Part shown: positions 7,766 through 16,482 of the stretch, in pieces
Numbering within the stretch: the stretch's first letter is position 1
Layout of the letters: every line of letters starts with the position of its first letter
Source of the DNA: a virus
Direction: 5' to 3' (one strand)
IMG/VR virus record: IMGVR_UViG_3300037585_003537
Location: 1-22,479 of that record
DNA length: 22,479 bases
The notes under the pieces: generated by a model
Databases searched by the model: none
Told to the model about the DNA's origin: nothing
What the model saw: only the letters and a program-made list of their open reading frames with translations
Made by a program: the position numbers and the translations under genes

Positions 7766-8602
7766 ATGGCTAAAAAAGCTAAAAAAACAGAAAATGTTGA
7801 GGTAGAACCTCAAATAGAAACAATGGAAGAAGTGGTTACAGAATTTTTTGAAGAACCTGTAGTCGAAAAACCAAAAAAAGACACTTGGGAAATAAAAGAT
7901 AGAGTTTATTATTTAACAAGAAAAAGAAGACCTTTGTCTTATATGATAAGATCAGCAGATATTTATCATTTTGATGAAGAAAAAGGTTACGAAAGAGAAC
8001 TAAAGTATTGTGAAAATCAAAAAACACCTTTTGTGGATGAAATGAAAGGAGACCAAAGATTAGCTCACATTATATTTAGAAATGGTGCTCTTCACGTACC
8101 AAGAAACAAGCAAACGTTACAAAGGTTATTATCTTTATATCACCCACATAAAGACAAATTATATGCTGAATACAAGCCTGTTAAAGAAGCTGAAGATCAA
8201 ATGCAGTGGTTAGAGTTAGAGGCGGATGCTCTAATAGCAGCTAGAGATATGGATATTGATTTAGCAGAAGCTATAATGCGTGTGGAGAATGGTTCTAAAG
8301 TATCTAACATGAGTTCTAAGGAACTTAAAAGAGATTTACTTATATTTTCTAAGAGAAACCCTATGTTATTCTTAGAATTAGCAAAAGACGAAAACGTTGT
8401 GTTAAGAAACTTTGGTATAAAAGCTACTGAAGCTGGTATATTAAAATTATCTTCTGATCAAAGAAATTTCGTTTGGGCTTCTAATGATAGAAAGTTAATG
8501 ACTATTCCTTATGGAGAACATCCTTACTCAGCTTTAGCCGCTTGGTTTAAAACTGACGAAGGTATGGAGATTTACTCCAACATTGAAAAAAGATTAAATT
8601 AA
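7766..8602 (+). CDS. Conserved late-region protein of unknown function
   Basis: The 278-residue product starts with a Lys-rich then acidic low-complexity stretch (1-38). A globular part follows, beginning WEIKDRVYYLTRKRRPLSYM (41-60). It carries FDEEKGYERELKYCENQKTP (69-88), then AHIIFRNGALHVP (100-112) and LSLYHPHKD (122-130). The C-terminal half is helical (about 148-278) and ends in EIYSNIEKRLN. The segment resembles proteins I recall next to capsid genes in several marine phages, but I cannot give a proven function. It sits between the capsid terminator and the connector genes, so a minor head, decoration or completion role is the best guess. No signal peptide or membrane segment is seen. 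A hairpin, not a terminator, lies in the gap after it. Confidence 0.8.
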   Translation: MAKKAKKTENVEVEPQIETMEEVVTEFFEEPVVEKPKKDTWEIKDRVYYLTRKRRPLSYMIRSADIYHFDEEKGYERELKYCENQKTPFVDEMKGDQRLAHIIFRNGALHVPRNKQTLQRLLSLYHPHKDKLYAEYKPVKEAEDQMQWLELEADALIAARDMDIDLAEAIMRVENGSKVSNMSSKELKRDLLIFSKRNPMLFLELAKDENVVLRNFGIKATEAGILKLSSDQRNFVWASNDRKLMTIPYGEHPYSALAAWFKTDEGMEIYSNIEKRLN

Positions 8603-8609
8603 TCTAACT

Positions 8610-8646
8610 GTAGATGCGGTCGCTCTACGGGGCGATCGTAAACTAC
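8610..8646 (+). other. GC-rich RNA hairpin between late genes
   Basis: TGCGGTCGC (8615-8623) pairs with GCGATCGTA (8632-8640) over nine positions, including two G-T wobbles. The loop is the eight bases TCTACGGG. Outside a small internal bulge, GTAG (8610-8613) pairs with CTAC (8643-8646). It stands out as GC-rich in an AT-rich gap. A-rich sequence rather than a T tract follows, so it is not a standard terminator. An mRNA processing or stability element is possible. Confidence 0.55.
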
Positions 8647-8662
8647 AAAATAAAAAGAAATT

Positions 8663-9385
8663 ATGCCAGTAAGTATAGATACAGTATATCAAAGAGTCTT
8701 GGCTTTAGCCAATAAAGAGCAAAGAGGTTATATAACACCTCAAGAGTATAACTTACTAGCCAACCAAGCTCAATTACTTATTTTTGATGAGTATTTTTAT
8801 GAGATAGACAAAAGACTAGAAGATCACGGTAATAGTTCGGAGTATAGTGATATGCTTGATATAACTTCTGAAAAACTCTCCCCATTTCTAAATGCAAATG
8901 TAGATATGGCGGCTGTAAACGGAGCCACTATGACGCTGCCAACTACACCCGTGTTACACAAGTTAGGTACTGTTTTTTACAATGACGGTACTAAAAGCAT
9001 TGAAGTAGAAAGAATAGACGCTAACCAAGCCGAGCTAATGCAACAAACTGCTTTGTACGCGCCCGCACAAGAAAGACCGGTTTACGTTAGGCGGTCAGAA
9101 ACAACACTTCAGTTTTTTCCAACAACAGCCACGCCTGTCTACTCAATCGCAACTGTTAACTGTAACTTTATCGCTAGACCAATACAAGCTGTTTGGGGAT
9201 ATACAGTTGTAAACTCACAAGCTTTATATGACGCGACTTTATCAACCGACTTTGAGCTTCACGCTTCAGAGGAAACGGAATTAGTTTACAAGGTATTAGA
9301 GTTGGCTGGTGTTATTTTAAATAAACCAGGTTTAGTTCAAATAGCAACAAACGAAGAAACAGCATTAATAGCAAAAAAACAATAA
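8663..9385 (+). CDS. Head-tail connector / ring-type protein
   Basis: The 240-residue product opens with a helical segment, VYQRVLALANKEQRGYITPQ (8-27), then EYNLLANQAQLLIFDEYFYE (28-47). This opening recurs in neck proteins of Bacteroidota podoviruses as I remember them. The centre is beta-rich (about 85-175, including TTPVLHKLGTVFY and PVYVRRSETTLQFFP). The end is helical and acidic (200-240, SEETELVYKVLELAGVIL). It is followed at once by another connector-like gene and then the giant tail gene, the order expected for neck genes that join portal to tail. No enzyme motif is present. It could be either an adaptor ring or a tail completion protein; the exact ring cannot be assigned. A tandem stop (TAATAA) precedes the next ATG. 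Confidence 0.7.
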   Translation: MPVSIDTVYQRVLALANKEQRGYITPQEYNLLANQAQLLIFDEYFYEIDKRLEDHGNSSEYSDMLDITSEKLSPFLNANVDMAAVNGATMTLPTTPVLHKLGTVFYNDGTKSIEVERIDANQAELMQQTALYAPAQERPVYVRRSETTLQFFPTTATPVYSIATVNCNFIARPIQAVWGYTVVNSQALYDATLSTDFELHASEETELVYKVLELAGVILNKPGLVQIATNEETALIAKKQ

Positions 9386-9388
9386 TAA

Positions 9389-10255
9389 ATGGCGTTAATA
9401 ACACAAACAGGACAAGCATATTATACTGGTAATGATTTTGGAGGATATCAGTTCACATCTTTAGAGCATATTATTAATCAGTTTATTATAGCTTACGTTG
9501 GTGAAGACAAAATAATATCAAAGATAAAAAGAACAGATGTTGCTTTTCATGCTATGAGAGCTTTACAAGAATTATCTTTTGATACATTTAAATCTACAAA
9601 GTCTCAAGAAATTGTGGTGCCAGCATCCTTAACAATGGTACTACCTCAAGACTATGTTAACTACATAAAGTTAACATGGAGTGATTCTTCTGGTGTAGAG
9701 CATGTTATATATCCAGCGGCAAAAACTTCGAACCCATTACAAGTTCAGCAAAACGCTGATGGTGACTATCAGTTTGATGGAACTGCTTTAGATGTTGATA
9801 ACACATCGACAACAAACGCAAATTTCAATACTATGGCTATTAGTCAGAACACCGATGATTATGATGATGATACATATTTATCATTTAATGGTGAAAGATA
9901 CGGTTTAGATCCTCAGTACGCACAAGTTAATGGTTCATTCTTTATAGATGAGCTTACAGGTAAAATACATTTTAGCTCTAATATTTCAGGAAAAACTGTG
10001 ATATTAAAGTATATAAGCGATAGTCTTGGTACTGATGCTGAGATGAAGGTTCATAAACTTGCGGAAGAAGCTATGTATAAGCATATAGCGTATGCTATAT
10101 TATCAACTAGAGCAAACGTGCAAGAATATGTAATACAAAGGTTTAAGAAAGAAAAGTTCGCTGAGACAAGAAAAGCAAAATTAAGATTATCAAACATTAA
10201 ATTAGAAGAAATTACTCAAATTTTAAGAGGTAAGTCGAAACAAATAAAACACTAG
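9389..10255 (+). CDS. Head-tail connector, possibly P22 gp4-like
   Basis: The product is 288 residues. The N-terminal third is helical, with TSLEHIINQFIIAYVGEDKI (23-42) and AFHAMRALQELSFDTF (52-67). A beta segment, QEIVVPASLTMVLPQDYVNY (73-92), follows; this pattern is typical of neck or tail accessory factors related to P22 gp4 that sit below the portal. The middle (about 120-165) is Asp/Asn-rich and probably a variable loop region (TDDYDDDTYLSF). A helical basic C-terminal part (217-288) includes HKLAEEAMYKHIAYAILSTR. The gene lies three bases before the tail hub gene, which fits an interface role between portal and hub. The gp4-like assignment is from position and motif memory, and the other connector gene upstream is an equally possible holder of that role. 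Confidence 0.7.
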   Translation: MALITQTGQAYYTGNDFGGYQFTSLEHIINQFIIAYVGEDKIISKIKRTDVAFHAMRALQELSFDTFKSTKSQEIVVPASLTMVLPQDYVNYIKLTWSDSSGVEHVIYPAAKTSNPLQVQQNADGDYQFDGTALDVDNTSTTNANFNTMAISQNTDDYDDDTYLSFNGERYGLDPQYAQVNGSFFIDELTGKIHFSSNISGKTVILKYISDSLGTDAEMKVHKLAEEAMYKHIAYAILSTRANVQEYVIQRFKKEKFAETRKAKLRLSNIKLEEITQILRGKSKQIKH

Positions 10256-10258
10256 TAT

Positions 10259-13200
10259 ATGCCAGAGTCGAAGCGTAATTTTACCAAAGGTCGAATGAAT
10301 AAAGACCTTGATGAGAGAATGGTGCCTAATGGAGAATACAGAGATGCACTAAATGTTGAGGTTGCTACTTCTGAAGGATCTGAGGTTGGAACTGTGCAAA
10401 CACTAAAGGGTAACACAGCTTTAACAGCTTTGTTTAGCCCAACAGCTAGTTGTGTTGGTACTATTGCAGACGAAAAGAATAATAAGATTTATTGGCTTGT
10501 TAGTGATGACGTTAAAAACCCAGATGCAAGTACAACACAATCTAACTTTACAACTCAAGGTGGAGGCGATGGTGACGGTCTTGATGAAACTATAACACAC
10601 GACGTGTATTCTGATTATATAATGGAGTATGATGAGGTTAAATCAGAAACAAATTACGTGGTTGTGGAACATTGGAAGGTGATAACTACTATATCAAATG
10701 ATAGTCATAGCGGTGGTACAAATCCAGGAGACCACCTACATATTAGTAATCTTGGCTACACTAATGACATAAGATATGTTGGAATACAAGTCGGTATGAC
10801 CGTGTTAGTTAATGGTATACTGACTAGTATCAAAAAGATTGAAGCAGATACCTCTGGTACTTGGAATGGTTGGAGAGTATATACGGAACATACAGCGGCT
10901 GACATCCCTGCTTTAGCTAATGTTACAGCTGGAGATACTGTTATCTTTACACTGCCAAAAGAAAAAAGAGCTTTAGGTTTTTCTTATTTTGCAGCACAAA
11001 AACCTGGCAAACTTATAACTGGTATAAATATTATTGACGATCTTTTGTTTTGGACTGATGGTTTAACAGAACCTAAAAAAATCAATATCAAAAGATGTAT
11101 ATATGGTAGCCAGCAATTAGATCCAACTTATCAACCAACAACTGGGGTGTTCCCATATCTAAACGGTACTAGAGCTCTTCCAACACTTTTAGTTGTAAAC
11201 GGTGAATCACCGTCACACGCTAACGGTAGACTCGGTGATAAATCTGTATATCCTTCAGCTATACTTTATCCATTTTTATCTTACAAACAAACTACGGTTA
11301 TCAAAAAGTCTCCAATAGACCCATTGATATTAACTATGTCTAACACAACTAAGCCCGACCAAGATCCCAAGGACGGTTTAGTTATTGTAGATACTGAAGT
11401 AACGGTACCTGCTGGTTTTTTCTTTGATAGTGATGGTAATAGACTAGCTAGTGGCGCAATAACCCCTTCGCTAACATTCAACCCTGGTATGGATTGGGAG
11501 ATTGGTGACGCTATCGAGTGGTATGCTGAAGATGATGACGTTGGTTTTCAAAATGAACCTACAGCTGTTTTAATAGTAGAATCCGTGTCGTCTAATAACA
11601 CCGCGTTCACATTCGAGGTGCAGTCAATAATGCCTATATTGATAAAACCATACGTAGATTTTAGGGTAAGATTGCAGCAAGAAGATCCTTTGTTTGAGTT
11701 TAAGTTCCCTAGGTTTGCTTACAGGTGGAGGTACGAGGATGGTGAGTATTCTTGTTATTCTCCTTTTTCTGAGGTGGCTTTTTTACCAGAGGAATTTGAT
11801 TATCTACCTAAAAAAGGTTTTAATCTTGGTATGACAAATAATTTAAGGTATTTAGTTTTGTCTGGTTTTAAACCAACAACCATGCCTTTAGATGTCGTTG
11901 AGATTGATATACTATACAAAGAATCAGATTCTCCAAACGTTTACACTGTAGACACTATTAAAGCGCCTAGTAAAAGAGTAGATTACTTAGGCACCGACAG
12001 TTACAGTGTAGACAGTGCTAACGCTTGGTTTGGTAGGATTAAATACCAAAATAATTGGCAAGAAATTCCAAGTACGTTAAACACCTCATCTCAACTGGTT
12101 GGAGTGTCTGCTTTGACAGGAGGAAATACTGGAGATTTTTACACTTTAGAAGATTACTTTAGCAATATAAATGTAAAGGTTGGTGATGTTATTACGTTAG
12201 GAACTCTTGGTAACATAGGCTCTGGAACACTTAAAGTTTCTGGAATGCAAAACACTGTTATACAGGTTAACTCAATAGACGTAACAGTATCTCAAATATC
12301 AATCTCATCAACTTCTTCAGCTGGATTAGTCACGGATATCACTGGCTCCGCGGGTACTTGGCTTACTGCTGGTAACACTGTTACATTTCACAGAAATATA
12401 GCTGAAAAACCAGCTGTATACGTAACTGACCCAAGAGGCTCGTTGCAAGTTAAAACAGATATGATCTATGCCACTCTCCCTTCAAATCAATTGTTAAGAC
12501 CTTGGGACAACGTGCCTAAATCAGCCTTAGCTCAAGAGATTACAGGTAACAGAATAGTTTATGGAAATTACACTCAAAACTATAATTTAACTGATTCTAA
12601 CAACGAATTAACTAAAGTCTCATTTTTAACAAAACTACATACTAGAAGTAATATTAGGAATAGCGTACGTTATGACGATAGAACAGCTCTAATACACCCA
12701 ACAAATGGAACTACATTAGATTGGTGGGATACGTTAAATGCTGTTAAAGAGGTACCGTCATACCCAGAGAGATCATTAAAATCTTTAAGAGATTATCAGA
12801 TCGGAGTAGTTTACGCAGATGAATTCGGTAGGCAAACACCGATACAAACTAATGATGACGCTGTAAAACGTATACCAAAATCTCGCGCGAATAAATACAA
12901 CTCCCTACGTATTAAACTAGACCCAAATGAATCAACATTTCCAGATTGGGCAACTCACTTTAAATTTTATATTAAAGAAAATGCCAATGAGTACTACAAT
13001 CTTGCTATGGATAGATTCTATAGTGCGGAAGATGGTAATATTTGGTTGTCATTCCCTTCTTCAGAAAGAAATAAAGTGGACGATGAAACATTTTTGATAC
13101 TTAAGAAACAACATGATAATGACTCGTTTGTTCGTGAAGAGGCTAGATACAAAATACTAGCCATATCAAATGAAGCGCCATTGTTTGTAAAAACAAAAAA

Positions 13201-16200
13201 GGATTCCTACGGTATAGTAACACCAACTTTCTCTTCAACTGGTTTTCCTAGAATAGAAGGAATGTTTTTAGACATAACCGCGTCGCTATTTACCAACTCT
13301 AGTCTTCAAACTTCTCTAACTGCTAGTGAAAGAGTGGTGAGAGTTTCACTTGGAAGTAACAAGTCAAGATGGTATGATATAGTTAATATAACGGACGCGG
13401 GTAGTTACAAGAGAATAACTGTTTCAAAAGAATTTGACGTAGACATGGCTTTTACAACTGATGACAACACTAACTCAGGTAACCCTATGCCTGGTGTTTC
13501 TGTTGAAATAGCTAAAAAAGAAGTTAAAAATTTACCTGAATTTAGTGGTAGATTTTTTGTTAAAATACACAAAGATGGTACTTTTGTTGATAATATAACC
13601 GCAAGAGCTCCAGATAGAAATTTTACAACGATTAACTCGGTTTCGGTTGCTAGATTAAAAAACTACGCTTACAACAACAGTATTGTGCGAGGTAGTGGGC
13701 AAATGTTTTGGGCTGGACATGCTATGGATTATCCTTATCTTGGTGGTGGAAGACCTGGTATACCTACTAAACAGTTTTTTGTTGATGAGGTTCCTGGTCG
13801 AGGTGTTCACCAAAGTGACAATGGTCCGGGTGGTGGGTCTGGTGCTAGCTGGCAAAACGGAGATGGAAAAGGGTACAGAGTAACTGACCCTGATGCAAAT
13901 TATAATGGTCATTGGATATCTAGTGAGACTAAAGCTTCTTTAGATATATCTTTCCATGGCTTCCATGCACCAAAAACATCATCTTACAATATTGGTCCTT
14001 GGCATATCGCATGGAATCACATGGTAGCTCCTATTGATGCTGCTAAAAAAGCAATTGGAGTGCTATTAAAGACATCTGGAACTTTATTTAGATTTAAAGG
14101 TGATTCCACTATATATAAAATAACTGGGTGTAGAAATCACTCTGTAGAAAACTACGACAAAAAACCTGGTACTTTTGGTGGTTACAAACAAGCAACAAAT
14201 CATAGAGAAAAGTTTAGGGTAGAGTTTACCCCTAAGATAGGTCAAGGTAACAACGTTTTAGATGCTGTTGGTCAGCCGTGTTCGGATTACAATCCTTTTA
14301 ATGATGGTATACCCGGCGATACTAGCGTTACTAACAACTGGAAAAGCGACTGGGGGAAAACCGCCACGCAGGGATCAGGTGGAAACACTCCTAGCCATAA
14401 AAGAACTATAGAGTTTTTAGAGGAGTTTGCAGCTGATGACAGCTACTCGAGTGATAATCCTGCTATATGGGAAACTGAACCGAAAGAAAATATTGATGTA
14501 GATCTTTACAACGAGGCAAGTGCGGCTTTACCTATAGGAAAAGAATTTGATACTTACAAAAACGAGTTTTACGTAATAGAAAGAGAGAAAAAGTCTAATG
14601 CTTTAAATTATTATAATTGCTTTTCTTTCAATAATGGTGTTGAATCTAACAGAATAAGAGATGATTTCAACGCTGTTACAATAGATAAAGGCCCTAAGGT
14701 ATCAACAGTGCTAGCTGAGCAATACAAAGAAGAGCATAGAAAATCAGGTTTAATATATTCTGGTATATTTAATTCCACTAGTGGTGTTAATAATTTAAAC
14801 CAATTTATACAGGCTGAAAAAATAACGAAAGATATAAACCCAACATACGGGAGTATTCAAAAGCTACATTCAAAAGACACTAACTTAGTGACGTTTTGTG
14901 AAGATAGAATTATAGGTGTTTTAGCTAATAAAGACGCATTATTTAATGCTGATGGAAACTCAAACGTTACAGCAACAAGCAATGTGCTAGGGGCGGCAAC
15001 ACCTTACGCTGGTGATTATGGTATGTCTACGCACCCAGAGTCGTTTGCTGTTGATCAGTACAGAATGTACTTTACTGATAAATCTAGAGGAGTTGTTTTA
15101 AGATTATCTCAAAATGGTCTAACACCGATATCCGACCTAGGCATGAGAGATCACTTTAAAGATGTGTTTAGAGCTACAAATATAAACCTACTTGGTAGCT
15201 ACGACGAAAACAAAAAGCTGTACAATTTAACAATGAGAGCAGCAACTTCTAATGCAGCAATAACAGTAACACCAACTGTTTTAACTGGTACTGGAACAGA
15301 TTACATAGACTTTGCCGATGCAAATATCATAGGCTACATTCCGTTTGATCAAGGTGGTAACCCTGGTACCGAAGGAGATGGAACTGGTCCTTTTGCAAGT
15401 GGTAGTTATCCTCCTTATGCCTATGGTGTTATTGGTAATTCGAGTACTACATTCAACAATTTAAACGGAAATCCTGTTCAAGCTTTTGGTCAATATGATG
15501 TTAATAACGATCCTTCATCAGGTGGTTCTGGTGGTTACGCTCCAAATGTTACTCAAATACACTTACCTGTTATGGATTGGTATAGCGCGGCTATAGCTTC
15601 TAGAATGGATGCTTTGATTGACGCCCTTAACAACTGTCCCAATGGAGACGTGTATTTACACGCTCAAATTCAAGCTGGTGGTGATCAAGGTAGAGGAGAT
15701 ATGCCAGGGACATACGTTAACACGGGCGCTCCAATAGTGACCTTCAAGGTAAATTCAATAAACAACACCGGAACTAGGTATGAGTTAGATGTAACTTATT
15801 TTTCAGGATTACATGGCGGTAATATCGATAGTTATTACTTTTGGTATTCAACTAGTGGTTGCGATGTTAGTAGTGGTGGAGATTCAGCTTTAAATTCAAG
15901 TGGCAATACTAGTGACTTAGGTTACACTGAGATTACAGCTAGTTTTAGTGAAGATTCAAAAGGTTGGTCTAGTTTTAAATCGTGGTTACAACAAGCTGGT
16001 GTTAGTATTAATGATAATTATTTTACTTTTTCAAGTGGAGAGTTATATCAACACCATGACAATGAAACTAGAAATAACTTCTACGGTACTCAATACACGT
16101 CTACTCTCTGCGCGTTGTTTAACGATATGCCGAGTAGTATTAAGAGTTTTAGTTCCTTAAGTTACGAAGGTAGTCAATCTAAGATTGACGTTAATTTAAC

Positions 16201-16474
16201 AGACGGAGAATACTACAATAACATAGCTCAAACTGGGTGGTTTGCGGAGTCAATAGTAACAGATTTAGAAACAGGTCAAATACCTGAGTTTAGAGAAAAA
16301 GAAGGAAAGTGGTTTAATTTTATAAGAGGTAACAAAGTTAACAACTTAGCAAATCTTGATGTAAATCAATTTTCAACACAAGGTATAGGTAGGTTATCAG
16401 TTATTTCAGTTACACCACCCGCACCAGCGGTATTAAATAAATTAACAGTCAAAGATGTTGGCGACGTAGATTAA
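10259..16474 (+). CDS. Giant tail hub / tail stabilisation-type protein
   Basis: The product has 2071 residues. It starts with RNFTKGRMNKDLDERMVPNG (6-25) and YRDALNVEV (28-36), a signature I associate with hub or tail stabilisation proteins of the P22 gp10 kind in crAss-like and other marine phages. More family-like blocks follow: IIDDLLFWTDGLTEPKKINI (about 258-277), FAYRWRYEDGEYSCYSPFSE (486-505), PWDNVPKSALAQEITGNRIV (748-767) and LRDYQIGVVYADEFGRQTPI (about 843-862). Further on are the block from about 1546 containing STHPESFAVDQYRMYFTDKS, and near the end EFREKEGKWFNFIRG (about 2011-2025). Between these lie Gly/Ser/Asn-rich stretches (about 1145-1320 and 1670-1890) that look like inserted surface domains. 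The host contact or tail core role is inferred. No catalytic motif is evident. Frame is intact throughout. Confidence 0.82.
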   Translation: MPESKRNFTKGRMNKDLDERMVPNGEYRDALNVEVATSEGSEVGTVQTLKGNTALTALFSPTASCVGTIADEKNNKIYWLVSDDVKNPDASTTQSNFTTQGGGDGDGLDETITHDVYSDYIMEYDEVKSETNYVVVEHWKVITTISNDSHSGGTNPGDHLHISNLGYTNDIRYVGIQVGMTVLVNGILTSIKKIEADTSGTWNGWRVYTEHTAADIPALANVTAGDTVIFTLPKEKRALGFSYFAAQKPGKLITGINIIDDLLFWTDGLTEPKKINIKRCIYGSQQLDPTYQPTTGVFPYLNGTRALPTLLVVNGESPSHANGRLGDKSVYPSAILYPFLSYKQTTVIKKSPIDPLILTMSNTTKPDQDPKDGLVIVDTEVTVPAGFFFDSDGNRLASGAITPSLTFNPGMDWEIGDAIEWYAEDDDVGFQNEPTAVLIVESVSSNNTAFTFEVQSIMPILIKPYVDFRVRLQQEDPLFEFKFPRFAYRWRYEDGEYSCYSPFSEVAFLPEEFDYLPKKGFNLGMTNNLRYLVLSGFKPTTMPLDVVEIDILYKESDSPNVYTVDTIKAPSKRVDYLGTDSYSVDSANAWFGRIKYQNNWQEIPSTLNTSSQLVGVSALTGGNTGDFYTLEDYFSNINVKVGDVITLGTLGNIGSGTLKVSGMQNTVIQVNSIDVTVSQISISSTSSAGLVTDITGSAGTWLTAGNTVTFHRNIAEKPAVYVTDPRGSLQVKTDMIYATLPSNQLLRPWDNVPKSALAQEITGNRIVYGNYTQNYNLTDSNNELTKVSFLTKLHTRSNIRNSVRYDDRTALIHPTNGTTLDWWDTLNAVKEVPSYPERSLKSLRDYQIGVVYADEFGRQTPIQTNDDAVKRIPKSRANKYNSLRIKLDPNESTFPDWATHFKFYIKENANEYYNLAMDRFYSAEDGNIWLSFPSSERNKVDDETFLILKKQHDNDSFVREEARYKILAISNEAPLFVKTKKDSYGIVTPTFSSTGFPRIEGMFLDITASLFTNSSLQTSLTASERVVRVSLGSNKSRWYDIVNITDAGSYKRITVSKEFDVDMAFTTDDNTNSGNPMPGVSVEIAKKEVKNLPEFSGRFFVKIHKDGTFVDNITARAPDRNFTTINSVSVARLKNYAYNNSIVRGSGQMFWAGHAMDYPYLGGGRPGIPTKQFFVDEVPGRGVHQSDNGPGGGSGASWQNGDGKGYRVTDPDANYNGHWISSETKASLDISFHGFHAPKTSSYNIGPWHIAWNHMVAPIDAAKKAIGVLLKTSGTLFRFKGDSTIYKITGCRNHSVENYDKKPGTFGGYKQATNHREKFRVEFTPKIGQGNNVLDAVGQPCSDYNPFNDGIPGDTSVTNNWKSDWGKTATQGSGGNTPSHKRTIEFLEEFAADDSYSSDNPAIWETEPKENIDVDLYNEASAALPIGKEFDTYKNEFYVIEREKKSNALNYYNCFSFNNGVESNRIRDDFNAVTIDKGPKVSTVLAEQYKEEHRKSGLIYSGIFNSTSGVNNLNQFIQAEKITKDINPTYGSIQKLHSKDTNLVTFCEDRIIGVLANKDALFNADGNSNVTATSNVLGAATPYAGDYGMSTHPESFAVDQYRMYFTDKSRGVVLRLSQNGLTPISDLGMRDHFKDVFRATNINLLGSYDENKKLYNLTMRAATSNAAITVTPTVLTGTGTDYIDFADANIIGYIPFDQGGNPGTEGDGTGPFASGSYPPYAYGVIGNSSTTFNNLNGNPVQAFGQYDVNNDPSSGGSGGYAPNVTQIHLPVMDWYSAAIASRMDALIDALNNCPNGDVYLHAQIQAGGDQGRGDMPGTYVNTGAPIVTFKVNSINNTGTRYELDVTYFSGLHGGNIDSYYFWYSTSGCDVSSGGDSALNSSGNTSDLGYTEITASFSEDSKGWSSFKSWLQQAGVSINDNYFTFSSGELYQHHDNETRNNFYGTQYTSTLCALFNDMPSSIKSFSSLSYEGSQSKIDVNLTDGEYYNNIAQTGWFAESIVTDLETGQIPEFREKEGKWFNFIRGNKVNNLANLDVNQFSTQGIGRLSVISVTPPAPAVLNKLTVKDVGDVD

Positions 16475-16482
16475 AAATAAAC

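Noticed and set aside
8603-8662. tRNA or small RNA gene at the GC-rich hairpin
   Set aside because: The gap is only 60 bases and holds one hairpin, not a cloverleaf; kept only as a hairpin.
13655-13912. Overlapping ORFs on both strands in the Gly-rich part of the tail gene
   Set aside because: They arise from biased base use in the Gly-rich stretch; the long frame is continuous across it.
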